NCBI RefSeq assembly: GCF_006738645.1
Contig: NZ_AP019700.1
Location: 124,001-188,000 of the forward strand
Source of the DNA: Stella humosa
Lineage (GTDB): Bacteria; Pseudomonadota; Alphaproteobacteria; ATCC43930; Allostellaceae
Length of the DNA stretch: 64,000 nt
Direction: 5' to 3'
Each line of letters opens with the position of its first letter. Positions within the stretch are counted from its first letter, which is position 1. The translations under genes were made by a program, and so were the position numbers. Below the pieces are notes generated by a model. The model was not told where the DNA came from and searched no databases. It saw only the letters and a program-made list of their open reading frames with translations. Positions 31,492-40,865 of this stretch are shown one piece after another.

Positions 31492-34478
31492 TCCAGCGCG
31501 TCGAGCTTGGTCGCGCCGTTGACCTGGATCTCCAGGTCGGCGGTGCGGTCGCGGTTGGTGTCGGCCTGGATGCTGAGGACGCCGCCGCTGACGCTGTAGC
31601 GCAGCTGGCCGGCACCGCCGGTGAAGGCGCCGGTGCCGATGAAGGTGAAGGCCTGGTTGCCGGAATTGCGGCTGTCGGCGTCGATCGCCGACAGGTCGAT
31701 GCGGTCGAGGTCGTCGAAGGCGGTGATGATGTCGCGGTTGGAGCCGCGCGGGCTCTCCGCCGTCGACTGGTAGACGAAGCGGTCGGCGCCTTCGCCGCCC
31801 GTCAGCAGGTCGCGGCCGCCGCCGCCATAGAGCGTGTCGTCGCCACCACCGCCCACCAGCGTGTTGGCGCCGCTGTTGCCGTTGATGACGTTGGCCAGGT
31901 CGTTGCCCGTGCCGGCGATGCCGGACGACCCCGTCAAGGTCAGGTTCTCGACGAAGCCGGGCAGGGTGTAGGTGACCGAGGTCTGGATCAGGTCCGTGCC
32001 GCCGCCGTCCAGCTCGATGACGACGTCGCCGGCATGGTCCACGGTGTAGCTGTCGTTGCCGCCGGCACCGGTCATGGTATCGGCGCCGCCCGCCCCGTTG
32101 AGCGCGTTGGCGGCGGCGTTGCCGGTGATGCGGTTGGCGGCCGAGTTGCCGGTGCCGGCAATCGCCTGGTCGCCCGTCAGGGTCAGGTCCTCGAAGTTGT
32201 TGGCGAGCGTCCAGGTGACCGACGACAGCACCCGGTCCACGCCGGCGCCGCCGCTCTCGCTCAGCGAATCCCGCGTCGAATCGACGATGTAGACGTCGTC
32301 GCCCTGGCCACCCGCCAGCGTGTCGTTGCCGGCCCCGCCATCCAGCGTGTCGGCCCCGCCATTGCCGTTCAGCCGGTCGTTGCCGCCCAGCCCGTCCAGC
32401 CTTTCGTCCGCGGCCGTGCCGGTCAGCGTGTCGGCGTTGGCGGTCCCGGTCAGCGAACCGCCGCCGCCCCCTCCGCCGCCACCGCCCATCAGGTTGTCGG
32501 TCGACAGGTTCTGGTCGGCGAAGGACAGCATCTCGACACCGTACACCTGGTCGCTGCCCTCGGGCGCGCCGGTGCGCTTGTCGACGATGAGGAAGCTGGC
32601 GCTGCCTGCCTGCCAGGTGACGTCGTACTGGCTGCGGTTGCCGTCATAGACGGCGCGGTCGCTGCCCTGGCCGCCCAGCAGCGTGTCGTTGCCGGCCCCG
32701 CCCGCCAGCGTGTCGTTGCCGACGCCGCCATCCAGCGAATCGGCGCCGCGATAGCCCTCGATCCAGTTGGCCGCGTCGTTGCCCGTCACCCGATCGTTGC
32801 CGTCGCCCAGGATCGCGGTCTCGATCACGGTGCCGGCGGCGATCGTCAGGCTGCGCCCGGCGACCGTGCTGGCCGACCCCGGCCGCAGGTCGAGCGTGGT
32901 GGCGGCGGCGATGGCCGACAGGTTCATCGTGTCGTTGCCGCCGTCGTCCCGCAACGTCGCCCGGGCGGTCTCGCCGCCGATGGCGCCGAAGGCATCGGTG
33001 TAGACGTAGCTGTCGTCGGCGGTGTCGGGATCGCCGATCATCGTCATCGACCAGGAATTGAGCGTGCCGGCGATGCCGGTGGCGTGGTCGGTGACGATCA
33101 GCGTCCAGGTGCCGTTGGCGGATTCGCCCCAGAACTGCACGCTGTCGACGGTGAAGCGGATGTCGTCCTGGCTGGTGCCCAGCGCATTGGTGGAGCTGAC
33201 GCCCGGCCGGTAGACCAGCTCCGACACGGTGCCGGACGGCGAGGTGAGCGTGACCGACAGGTCGCCGATCCAGGCATGCTGGATGTCGAGGGTCACTTCC
33301 ACCCGGTCGATCTCGACCGCCTGGCCGGAGATCGCGATGCTGTCGGTCACCCGGCCGCCGTCGGGGATGGCCAGGTTCGGGCTCGGATCGGAAGTGCGGG
33401 TGACCAGCACGCGGTCGGCCTGGGTCGACTGCTCGCCCCAGCTTTCGGCCAGGCGCACGGCGGCATGGGCGTCGACCAGGCCGAAGCCGTGATCGTCGTT
33501 GAAGCGCAGGCCGCCGCCGTTCCAGTCGCGGGCGCCGTTCACGTCCCAGGTGATGCCGCTGGCGGTCGGCTGCTGGGCGGAATAGGCCAGGATCTCCTGC
33601 ACGTCGCGATAGCCCAGGCGCGGGTTCGCCTCCAGCATGAGGGCGACCACGCCCGAGACGATGGGGGCCGCGAACGAGGTGCCGCCGACGCTGGCATAGT
33701 CGCCGCTGCCATAGCCGACGCTGCCCAGCCGGTCGGTGGTGGTGATGCTGACGCCCGGTGCCGACACCAGGACGGCTGCCCCTGGCGTGCTGAAGGATGC
33801 GATCCGCCCGCTCGAATCGGTGGCGCCGACGGCGATCACGTAGGGGCTGTTCTGGAAGTCGTGGTAGTTCACGTTGTCGCCCGCGCCGCGGCTGTTGCCG
33901 GCGGCGAAGACGACGACCGTGCCGAGGTTGCCGCGTCCGCTGGTGGCGGCCGCCTGCAGGGCCGTGCCGATCGCCTGGAACTGGCTGGCGGCGAAGTTGT
34001 CGCCGAAATAGCCGCCATAGCCCCAGCTATTGTTGGCGATGTCGGCGCTGGCCATGCGCTGGAAGGCGCTCAGGATCTGGGCGGTGGTGCCGTTGGCGCC
34101 ATAGCCGATGCGCAGGCCGACGAGATCGGCCTCCCAGGCGATGCCGACGCCGCCCAGGTTGTTCTTCTCTGCGGCGATGACGCCGGCGACCGCGGTGCCG
34201 TGGAAATCGCTCGACCCGGCCTGGGCGTCGGCATCGTTGTCGCGGGTGTCGAAGTCGAGGTCGGTGCGGTAGTTGGCGTCGAGGTCCCCATGGGTGCGCT
34301 CGAAGCCGTCATCGATCACCGCGATCTTGATGTCGCGCCCGGCATAGTCGTCCCAGGCGCGCTTCACGTCGATGGCATCGAGATGCCATTGGTTGGTGGC
34401 CAGCGGATCGGTCGGCACCAGGGCCGGCAGCGGCCCGTCCTCGTTCGCACGCGCGCCCATATCGGCCATGACCATCAC
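31479..34478 (-). CDS. Secreted subtilisin-like serine protease with P domain and RTX repeats
   Basis: This 999-residue extracellular protease has an S8 subtilase domain (about 28-345) with the catalytic triad D56 (AVIDDGFE), H93 (DFHGTAVAG) and S268 (GGTSFAAP), plus N195 of the oxyanion hole. A proprotein convertase P domain covers about 365-480. Calcium-binding RTX nonapeptides (GGxGxDxLx type) fill 555-610 and 676-900, and a serralysin-like C-terminal domain ends the protein. There is no signal peptide, and the terminal DFVL (acidic plus hydrophobic residues) fits a type I secretion signal. A run of ten glycines lies at 665-674. No type I secretion genes are adjacent. The upstream ATG or a later in-frame one may be used. 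Confidence 0.9.
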   Translation of the reverse strand: MMVMADMGARANEDGPLPALVPTDPLATNQWHLDAIDVKRAWDDYAGRDIKIAVIDDGFERTHGDLDANYRTDLDFDTRDNDADAQAGSSDFHGTAVAGVIAAEKNNLGGVGIAWEADLVGLRIGYGANGTTAQILSAFQRMASADIANNSWGYGGYFGDNFAASQFQAIGTALQAAATSGRGNLGTVVVFAAGNSRGAGDNVNYHDFQNSPYVIAVGATDSSGRIASFSTPGAAVLVSAPGVSITTTDRLGSVGYGSGDYASVGGTSFAAPIVSGVVALMLEANPRLGYRDVQEILAYSAQQPTASGITWDVNGARDWNGGGLRFNDDHGFGLVDAHAAVRLAESWGEQSTQADRVLVTRTSDPSPNLAIPDGGRVTDSIAISGQAVEIDRVEVTLDIQHAWIGDLSVTLTSPSGTVSELVYRPGVSSTNALGTSQDDIRFTVDSVQFWGESANGTWTLIVTDHATGIAGTLNSWSMTMIGDPDTADDSYVYTDAFGAIGGETARATLRDDGGNDTMNLSAIAAATTLDLRPGSASTVAGRSLTIAAGTVIETAILGDGNDRVTGNDAANWIEGYRGADSLDGGVGNDTLAGGAGNDTLLGGQGSDRAVYDGNRSQYDVTWQAGSASFLIVDKRTGAPEGSDQVYGVEMLSFADQNLSTDNLMGGGGGGGGGGSLTGTANADTLTGTAADERLDGLGGNDRLNGNGGADTLDGGAGNDTLAGGQGDDVYIVDSTRDSLSESGGAGVDRVLSSVTWTLANNFEDLTLTGDQAIAGTGNSAANRITGNAAANALNGAGGADTMTGAGGNDSYTVDHAGDVVIELDGGGTDLIQTSVTYTLPGFVENLTLTGSSGIAGTGNDLANVINGNSGANTLVGGGGDDTLYGGGGRDLLTGGEGADRFVYQSTAESPRGSNRDIITAFDDLDRIDLSAIDADSRNSGNQAFTFIGTGAFTGGAGQLRYSVSGGVLSIQADTNRDRTADLEIQVNGATKLDALDFVL

Positions 34479-34577
34479 CGGATGCCAAGCAACGTCCCGG
34501 TTGTAGACTTTGGCCGCCGGTCCCGCAATGGTGCCGCCGTTGCGGCTTTATTTGCGCGCCCGCGGATGGGGAAGACA

Positions 34578-35192
34578 ATGCGACTGAATCTCGGCTGTGG
34601 TCGCAATCACCTGGAAGGGTTCGTCAACATCGACCGCTTCGCCGAGGCCCGGCCCGACCTTTTGTGGGACCTGGAGCGGACGCCGTGGCCGATCGCGTCC
34701 GGCTCGGTAACGGAGATCATGGCCGTGCATGTGCTGGAGCATCTGGGCCAGCGCACCGAGACGTTCCTGGCTATCATGAAGGAGATTCATCGGGTGCTGG
34801 CCCCGGGCGGGTTCCTGCGCATCCGCGCGCCGCATCACCGCTCCGAGGGCTACTGGGGCGACCCGACCCATGTGCGGCCGATCAACCGGGCCGTCATGAG
34901 CCTGTTCAGCAAGGCCAACTGCCGCATGTTCGCCGCCCGTGGCTGGCCCAACACGCCGCTCGCCGACTATCTCGACATCGACCTGGAGATCGTCGAGGCG
35001 ACCGATCGGCTGACGCCGGCGTGGCGCAAGCGGATGGCCGACGGGCTGTCGGAGGCCGACCTGATGTTCGCGGCCGAAACCTATGCCAACGTCATCGACG
35101 AGGTCGCGATCGTCCTGCGCAAGGTGCCGCCGGAAGCCGTGATGACGGAAACCGCGCTACCTTCGCCTGCCACAGGCACAGCAGCGGGGTAA
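34578..35192 (+). CDS. Class I SAM-dependent methyltransferase
   Basis: This 204-residue methyltransferase has motif I LNLGCGRNHLEGFVNIDRF and the post-motif VHVLEHL. It continues with EIHRVLAPGGFLRIRAPHH, typical of the group acting on small or sugar-linked molecules in polysaccharide clusters. A purine tract (GGGGAAG) precedes the chosen ATG, and an in-frame ATG at 34566 is possible. Its last 101 bases overlap the convergent DUF4345 gene. It has no operon partner. Confidence 0.85.
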   Translation: MRLNLGCGRNHLEGFVNIDRFAEARPDLLWDLERTPWPIASGSVTEIMAVHVLEHLGQRTETFLAIMKEIHRVLAPGGFLRIRAPHHRSEGYWGDPTHVRPINRAVMSLFSKANCRMFAARGWPNTPLADYLDIDLEIVEATDRLTPAWRKRMADGLSEADLMFAAETYANVIDEVAIVLRKVPPEAVMTETALPSPATGTAAG

Positions 35193-35538
35193 CGACAAGC
35201 TCCATCGCCAGCCCGGCCAGCATCGGCGGCGACGGGGTGCCGGCCGCGAGGAGCGAGACCAGCCGGCCGGCGCCGCCGATGACGACGATCGCCGTCAGCA
35301 GGCGGAAGGCCGGCCCGTGCGCGGCAATCCGAGGGACCAGGGACCAGAAGGCGATGCCGACGCCCAGCAGCAGGCCGGACAGGTAGCGGAAATGGCTGTC
35401 GAGCGTGGCGCCGTCCGTCGTCGCTTCGCCGGCCATCGACGGCCCTGACCAAATGCCGGAAAGCCCGGCTCCGACTGGAACGAGCCCGGCCAGGGCGACC
35501 GCGAGCTGGAGCGCGCGCCGCTCACCGGCCGGGGTCAA
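35092..35538 (-). CDS. DUF4345 family membrane protein
   Basis: This 148-residue protein has four predicted helices and the family pattern LSGIWSGPSMAGE, LDSHFRYLSGLLLGVGIAFW and GGAGRLVSLLAAGTPSPPML. A TTG start is inferred because it overlaps the TPR gene stop (TTGA) and places the first helix correctly. Function unknown. The C-terminal basic tail runs into the coding region of the convergent methyltransferase, so the true 3' end might be shorter only if a different stop existed; none is seen in frame. Confidence 0.7.
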   Translation of the reverse strand: MTPAGERRALQLAVALAGLVPVGAGLSGIWSGPSMAGEATTDGATLDSHFRYLSGLLLGVGIAFWSLVPRIAAHGPAFRLLTAIVVIGGAGRLVSLLAAGTPSPPMLAGLAMELVVTPLLCLWQAKVARFPSSRLPAAPCAGRSRPRR

Positions 35539-37139
35539 GCCAGGATCCGGATGCGGGCTGCCTCGGTCGCCAGCTCGGCCGCGACGCGGGCGACGACGCT
35601 GCCCCATTCGCGCGGTGCGGTCTGCCGGAAGAGGCGCATGGTCGGATACCAGGGGCTGTCGTCGCGATCGGTCAGCCAGCGGAAGCAGCCGTCGAAGCGC
35701 GACAGCACCCACACCGGCCGGCCCAGCGCGCCGGCCAGGTGGGCCATGGCGGTGTCGACCGTGATCACCAGGTCGAGCTGCTCGACGATGGCGGCGGTGT
35801 CGGCGAAATCCCGCACGTCGCCCATGGGGTCGAGGATCTGGCGGGCGAAGGGCTGGCCATTGCGGTCGGCGCCGCGCCGGCCGAACTGCAGCGACACGAA
35901 GTCGATGCCGGGCACGGCGAAAAGGGGCGCCAGCGTCTCCAGCCCCAGGCTGCGCCGGCGGTCGGTCGAGTTGCTGATCGGCATGTGCGGGCGGGGGTCG
36001 CCGGCCCAGACGAGGCCCACCCGCAGCCGGCCGCGGTCGGGGATGCGGCCGGCCCAGCGCGCCCGCGCCTCGGCGTCGGGCGCCAGGTAGGGAATGTCGG
36101 CCGGGATGGTCGCGACCTCGGTCCCGAACAGCCCCGGCAGGCTCATCAGCGGGGCATGCAGGTCATGCGGGCCGACCGCCTGGCCGGGTGCGACTGCCAT
36201 GCGCACGCCCGGCACGGAATGCAGCAGCCGCACCAGGGCTGTCTGCCCGACCAGCACGACGTCGGCGCCACGGGCGGCGACCAGGCTGGCGTAGCGCGCG
36301 AACTGCAGCGTATCGCCATGGCCCTGCTCGCCCCAGAGCACGATGGTGCGACCCTGCAAGGGTTCTCCCTGCCAGCGCGGCTGGGTGAAGGGCAGGGGGC
36401 GCACCATGTCGGTGCGGAAGCGGTTCTCGTAGGCAGGCCAGCCTTGCGTGAAGTCCCCCAGGCGCAGCAGCGGCAGCGCGCGGTTGAAGCTGGGGGCCAC
36501 GAAATCCGGCTGGGCCGCCAGGGCGGCATCGAAGGCGGCCAGCGCCTCGGCGCTGCGACCCCCCATCATCAGCAGGATGCCGCGCTCGTTCAGCAGTTCG
36601 GGCGTCGTGCCCGTCGCCGCGGCGACGCGGTCCAGCTCGACCAGCGCCTCGGCGAAGAAGCCCTCGTCGCGCAACGCGCCCGACAGCGCGCGCCGGGCCG
36701 GATGGGCGGCCGGGGCCAGTTCCAGAACGCCGCGCAGGATGACGGCGGCCTCGCCGTTGCGGCCCTGGCCGGCCAGCAACCGGCCCAGGTTGAACTGCGC
36801 CTCGACCAGGGCCGGGTCGCGGCCGATGGCGGCGCGGAAGGCGGCCTCGGCCTCGGCCTTGCGGCCAAGCATGCCCAGGGTCGATCCGCGCAGGTTGAGC
36901 GCCAGCGGGTTGGCCGGCTCGATGGCGACGGCCTCGTCGGCGATGGCATAGGCGCGCTCGGCTTCGCCGCGATCCAGCAGCACGCCCGCCAGCCGCAGCA
37001 GGACGGGCACGGGCCGCACCGGCTCGCGCGCCGACAGGTCGCGCAGCAGCGCGCGCAGCCGCTCCTCGGCCTCCGGCAGCCGGCCCCCCTCATGTGCGGC
37101 CGCTGCCGCTGCCAGCGCCGTATCCCAGGCCATCGCCAT
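35535..37139 (-). CDS. TPR-domain glycosyltransferase (GT9-like)
   Basis: This 534-residue protein has tetratricopeptide repeats over about residues 1-230 (for example NPLALNLRGSTLGMLGRKAEAEAAF and ALVEAQFNLGRLLAGQGRNGEA). A C-terminal domain like ADP-heptose:LPS heptosyltransferase follows, with LWGEQGHGDTLQFARY, RVGLVWAGDP and ITVDTAMAHLAGALGRPVWVL. Such fusions occur in alphaproteobacterial surface glycosylation, including flagellin. It is cytoplasmic by prediction. It couples to the DUF4345 gene downstream and is divergent from the polyketide synthase gene. Confidence 0.85.
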   Translation of the reverse strand: MAMAWDTALAAAAAAHEGGRLPEAEERLRALLRDLSAREPVRPVPVLLRLAGVLLDRGEAERAYAIADEAVAIEPANPLALNLRGSTLGMLGRKAEAEAAFRAAIGRDPALVEAQFNLGRLLAGQGRNGEAAVILRGVLELAPAAHPARRALSGALRDEGFFAEALVELDRVAAATGTTPELLNERGILLMMGGRSAEALAAFDAALAAQPDFVAPSFNRALPLLRLGDFTQGWPAYENRFRTDMVRPLPFTQPRWQGEPLQGRTIVLWGEQGHGDTLQFARYASLVAARGADVVLVGQTALVRLLHSVPGVRMAVAPGQAVGPHDLHAPLMSLPGLFGTEVATIPADIPYLAPDAEARARWAGRIPDRGRLRVGLVWAGDPRPHMPISNSTDRRRSLGLETLAPLFAVPGIDFVSLQFGRRGADRNGQPFARQILDPMGDVRDFADTAAIVEQLDLVITVDTAMAHLAGALGRPVWVLSRFDGCFRWLTDRDDSPWYPTMRLFRQTAPREWGSVVARVAAELATEAARIRILA

Positions 37140-37268
37140 CGTCTCGGTCCCCGTTCACCGCCCGCGTACAATCCTTTGTGAAGCGTCGCGGCGGGGCCCG
37201 CAATTCGATTGTGCCGGGGCGCGGGTTGGCGTCCTGTGGTCGGGCCGGGGGGCGGACTGGGATCGCAC

Positions 37269-38366
37269 ATGCGCCTGGAAGACGAGCCTGCAAGCGAGCC
37301 CCGGCTGGTCGCCCTGGCGACCGCCGTCCCGCGCCATTTCCTGGCCCAGGAGGCGGTCGCCGAGGCGGCGTCGGCCATCTTCGCCGAGGCCGGCGGCGGG
37401 TTCCAGCATCTGGCGCCCGTCTATCGCCATGCCGAGATCCGGCAGCGCCGGTCCTGCGTGCCGCTCGAATGGTTCGCGCGCCCGCACGGCCTGGCGGAGC
37501 GCAACCGGCTCTTCCTCGACCATGCCGTGGCGCTGCTGGCCGAGGCGGCGACGGCCGCGCTCGACCAGGCCGGGCTGGCGGCATCGGACATCGACATGCT
37601 GGTGACGGTGTCCTCGACCGGCATCGCGACGCCCGCGCTCGACGCCCGCCTGATGGCCCGCCTGCCCTTCCGCGCCGACGTCCAGCGCCTGCCGGTCTTC
37701 GGGCTGGGCTGTGCGGGCGGGGTGCTGGGCCTGGCGCGCGCGGCCGCCCTGGCGCGGGCAGCACCCGGTTCGCGCGTGCTGCTGCTGGCAGTCGAGCTGT
37801 GCAGCCTCACCTTTCGGCGCGACGATCGCCGGCCCACCAACATCGTTGCGACCGCCCTCTTCGGCGACGGGGCGGCGGCGGCCATCGTCACCTGCCGCGA
37901 CGACGATCCGCCGGGCGTCCCGCTCGGCCCCTGGGGCGAGCATACCTGGCCCGGCAGCATCGACGTGATGGGCTGGGAGCTGGATGACGAGGGCTTCCAG
38001 GTCGTGTTCTCGCGCGAGATCCCGGCCCTGGTGCGCCAGTGCCTGCGGCCGGCGGTCGACGCCTTCCTCGCCCGCCACGCCGTCCCCTGGGCCGGGCTCG
38101 ACGGCTTCCTTTGCCACCCCGGCGGGGCGAAGGTGCTGGACGCGCTGGCCGATTGCCTTGAACTGCGGCCGGCCGACCTCCGGCATGCCCGCGCCGTGCT
38201 GCGCGACCATGGCAACATGTCTTCGGTGACGGTGCTCTTCGTCCTGCGCGCGGCGATGGACGAGGCCAGGACGGGTCGCGGTCCCGGCATCGGCGGTCGC
38301 TGCCTGATGACGGCGCTCGGGCCGGGCTTCACCGCCGGCATGCTAATGCTTGATCTCGGCCGATGA
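37269..38366 (+). CDS. Type III polyketide synthase (chalcone/stilbene synthase family)
   Basis: This 365-residue type III PKS has the catalytic triad C148 (GLGCAGG), H283 (FLCHPGGAKVL) and N316 (DHGNMSS). It condenses acyl starter units with malonyl-CoA to give pyrones, resorcinols or similar. In bacteria, pairing with an ICMT-like methyltransferase suggests alkylpyrone or alkylresorcinol phenolic lipids as in the srsAB system. The ATG is chosen because the protein starts with the expected short lead. It overlaps the methyltransferase gene by ATGA. Confidence 0.93.
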   Translation: MRLEDEPASEPRLVALATAVPRHFLAQEAVAEAASAIFAEAGGGFQHLAPVYRHAEIRQRRSCVPLEWFARPHGLAERNRLFLDHAVALLAEAATAALDQAGLAASDIDMLVTVSSTGIATPALDARLMARLPFRADVQRLPVFGLGCAGGVLGLARAAALARAAPGSRVLLLAVELCSLTFRRDDRRPTNIVATALFGDGAAAAIVTCRDDDPPGVPLGPWGEHTWPGSIDVMGWELDDEGFQVVFSREIPALVRQCLRPAVDAFLARHAVPWAGLDGFLCHPGGAKVLDALADCLELRPADLRHARAVLRDHGNMSSVTVLFVLRAAMDEARTGRGPGIGGRCLMTALGPGFTAGMLMLDLGR

Positions 38367-38893
38367 CCGGCAGCGTGCTGCAATGGCTGACCGGCAGCGC
38401 GCTGCCCTGGGTGCTGGCGCTGGTCGCGGCCCAGCGCCTGGCGGAACTGTGGCTGGCCGGCCGCAACACGCGCCGGCTGCTGGCGGCGGGCGGGCGCGAG
38501 GTGGGCGGCGGCCACTACCCGCTCTTCGTGCTGCTGCATGCGGGCTGGCTGGCCGCGATCCTGGCGACGACCCCGCTCGACCGGCCGCCGGCCTGGGGCC
38601 TGCTGGCGCTGTTCGCCCTGCTGCAGCTCGGCCGCGCCTGGGTGATCGCGACGCTGGGCCGCTTCTGGACGACCCGCATCGTCACGCTGGACGGGGCACC
38701 GCTGGTCCGCGCCGGCCCATACCGCCTCGTCCGCCATCCCAACTACTGGATCGTGGCGGCCGAGGTGGCGGTGTTGCCGCTGGCCTTCGGCAACTGGCCC
38801 GTGGCCGTCCTGTTCTCGGTCCTGAACGCTGGCCTGCTCGGCCACCGCATCCGGGTCGAGGCCGCGGCCCTGGCGCCGCGCGAGACGGCCTGA
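38363..38893 (+). CDS. Isoprenylcysteine carboxyl methyltransferase-like membrane protein
   Basis: This 176-residue membrane protein has the ICMT signature GPYRLVRHPNYWIVAAEVAVLPL and the C-terminal HRIRVEAAAL. Bacterial relatives encoded beside type III PKSs methylate hydroxyl groups of the polyketide lipid. The coupling to the PKS gene supports that role here. It converges on the serine hydrolase gene with seven bases between stops. Confidence 0.88.
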   Translation: MTGSVLQWLTGSALPWVLALVAAQRLAELWLAGRNTRRLLAAGGREVGGGHYPLFVLLHAGWLAAILATTPLDRPPAWGLLALFALLQLGRAWVIATLGRFWTTRIVTLDGAPLVRAGPYRLVRHPNYWIVAAEVAVLPLAFGNWPVAVLFSVLNAGLLGHRIRVEAAALAPRETA

Positions 38894-38900
38894 TCGGTGT

Positions 38901-40103
38901 TCAGGCGGCCGCGAAGTGGCGGCGGATGGCGTCCACCCCTTGCATCGTCAGCGCGATCCGGCCCGTGTCCATGGCCTGGGCGTGGGAGGACAGCTTGGCG
39001 ATCACCAGTTCGTTCGCCCGGTCGACGAACAGGTTCTGGCCGTTGACGCCGACGCAGAACAGCAGCGGCGAGGGGCCGTGCAGCACATACCACTTGCTGC
39101 GGTAGTGGATGGGCAGGCCGGGGAAATAGCCGACGAAGTCGCCTGCGTCCCAGGCCGCGCGCTCGCCGCCGGCCACCAGATCGTCGATCCAGGCTTCCGG
39201 GACGACTTGGTCGCCGTCGCGCCGGCCGCCCTGGACCAGCAGTTGGCCCATGCGGGCAAGGTCGGTCGCCGTCATGCAGATGCCGCCGGCGCCGCGCGCG
39301 CCGCCGAGCCGGTCGACCGTGATGTAGGCGTTGCGGGCCGCCCCCATCGGCTGCCACAGCAGCCGGCTGGCCAGCTCGGCATAGGGCGCGCCGCCCGCCC
39401 GCTCGATGACCCAGGCCAGCAGGTCGGTATTGGGCGAGACATAGTGGAAGCGGCCGCCATGGGGGCCGTCGCGGTCGGCCATGGTGGCGATGAAGCTGCG
39501 GATGTCGGACGGCCGGTCGCCGGGCGCCAGCGGGTTCCAGTTCTGCGCCTTGCGGTATTCGATGATCGGGCCGGACGTGGCCAGGTAGTCCTCGTCGAAG
39601 CCGATGCCGGCGCGCATGTCGAGCAGGTGCTGGATGCTTGCCCCGTCATAGGCGCCGCCGGCCAGCTCGGGCACGTAGCGGGTGACGGGTGTCGCCGGGT
39701 CGAGCTGCCCACGGGCCGCCAGGATGCCGGCCAGCACCGCCAGCACGGACTTCGAGACCGACATCAGGATGTGCGGCGTGGTGGCGGTCATGCCGTTGGC
39801 ATAGCTCTCCCACACGACGCGGCCGCGATGGAGGATCACCAGGGCGTCGGTATCGGTCGCCGCCAGGAACTGTGGGAAGTCGATGGCCCCACCTTCCCCC
39901 GCCACCGTCACGTCCGACAGGTCGGCCGGCGCCGACGGCAGCCGCCATACCCGGTCGGGATCGTTGGCGATGTCGGCGGTCGGCACGATCTCGCGGACGT
40001 GCTGGAAGGCCCAGCGGTTGAAGGGCGGGGTGCGCCAGTTCGCCAGCGTCACCTGGCCCGCGGGTGGCGGGGGAAAGCCTTGCATCAGCGGCTGGTCGGT
40101 CAT
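38901..40103 (-). CDS. Serine hydrolase, beta-lactamase/NylB-like family
   Basis: This 400-residue hydrolase of the penicillin-binding-protein fold has the SxxK motif in MSVSKSVLAV and a YxSxN-type motif in FHYVSPNTDLLAWVIERAGG, as in 6-aminohexanoate-dimer hydrolase NylB. GICMTATDLARMGQLL is also conserved. No signal peptide is seen, so it is cytoplasmic and probably an esterase or amidase. It is the last gene of a minus-strand series (SDR, MFS, GST, hydrolase) with short gaps. Confidence 0.88.
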   Translation of the reverse strand: MTDQPLMQGFPPPPAGQVTLANWRTPPFNRWAFQHVREIVPTADIANDPDRVWRLPSAPADLSDVTVAGEGGAIDFPQFLAATDTDALVILHRGRVVWESYANGMTATTPHILMSVSKSVLAVLAGILAARGQLDPATPVTRYVPELAGGAYDGASIQHLLDMRAGIGFDEDYLATSGPIIEYRKAQNWNPLAPGDRPSDIRSFIATMADRDGPHGGRFHYVSPNTDLLAWVIERAGGAPYAELASRLLWQPMGAARNAYITVDRLGGARGAGGICMTATDLARMGQLLVQGGRRDGDQVVPEAWIDDLVAGGERAAWDAGDFVGYFPGLPIHYRSKWYVLHGPSPLLFCVGVNGQNLFVDRANELVIAKLSSHAQAMDTGRIALTMQGVDAIRRHFAAA

Positions 40104-40161
40104 GGCGCGAAGCCCCCCTCGGGTTGTGGCCGGCAAGCGTCGCCCCTGCCATGGGTTGGCG

Positions 40162-40848
40162 TCAATGCGGGAAGGCCGGCACCAGGCGGGCCATCCCGCC
40201 ATAGAGGTCCAGCATGCGTTCGCGCCAGGCATGGACCGGGTCGTCGGTGGCCAGCAGCCGGAACGGGCTGACGCAGCGCGCCCACTGGAAACTGCCGAAG
40301 ACCATGTAGTCACCATAGTCGGGTGTCGTGCCGCCCAGATAGGGCTGGGCGGCCAGCGTCGCGCGCAAGGGCTGCAGCAGGGCACGGAAGGCCGGCAGGC
40401 GCTGCTCGCGATCGGCCGTCACCGCCTCCAGCGGCATGCCGAATCGCTTCTCGCGGCTGCTGCGGAAATAGTCCTGCTCGGCCGCCCCCAGCACCGCCGG
40501 TATGTCGCTGACGATCAGGCGGACGAGCGCCGGGTTGATGCCGTCCGCCCAGGCCGAGACGAAGCGCATGGTGGCGAGCGCGCCGCCGAACAGCGCGGGG
40601 CGGTCGGGGTAGTTGGCCTCGAGATACTCCGCGATGGCCCAGGAATCGGATGCGACGCGCTCGCCGTCGACCAGCACCGGCACCTTGTCGTGATGGGCGA
40701 ATGCCAGCCGCTCGGTCTCGCCGAAGCGCCAGGGCACGGTCTCGAAATCCAGCCCCTTGTGGGCCAGCGCCAGGCAACTGCGCCAGCAGAAGGGGCTGAA
40801 GCGGCGGGTCGGGTCGGCGCCGACCAGTTCGTAGAGCTTGCGGGTCAT
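40162..40848 (-). CDS. Glutathione S-transferase family protein
   Basis: This 228-residue protein has an N-terminal thioredoxin-like domain (LYELVGADPTRRFSPFCWRS, KVPVLVDGERVASDSWAIAEYLE) and a helical C-terminal domain. The SPFCW segment puts a cysteine near the catalytic position, suggesting a lyase or thiol-transferase type, and the mid-part lacks the typical tyrosine. A GGGAGA site precedes the ATG. It lies between the MFS and hydrolase genes. Confidence 0.88.
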   Translation of the reverse strand: MTRKLYELVGADPTRRFSPFCWRSCLALAHKGLDFETVPWRFGETERLAFAHHDKVPVLVDGERVASDSWAIAEYLEANYPDRPALFGGALATMRFVSAWADGINPALVRLIVSDIPAVLGAAEQDYFRSSREKRFGMPLEAVTADREQRLPAFRALLQPLRATLAAQPYLGGTTPDYGDYMVFGSFQWARCVSPFRLLATDDPVHAWRERMLDLYGGMARLVPAFPH

Positions 40849-40865
40849 CGATCGTCTCCCGGTGG

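Noticed and set aside
31800-32830. Repetitive DNA that might be taken for a tandem repeat or CRISPR-like array
   Set aside because: The repetition follows codons of the RTX nonapeptides and lies within an open reading frame; spacing and sequence are not CRISPR-like.
32034-35192. A long open frame on the plus strand opposite the RTX protease
   Set aside because: It is a composition shadow of the real gene in high-GC DNA; only the 3' part (the methyltransferase) has recognisable protein features.
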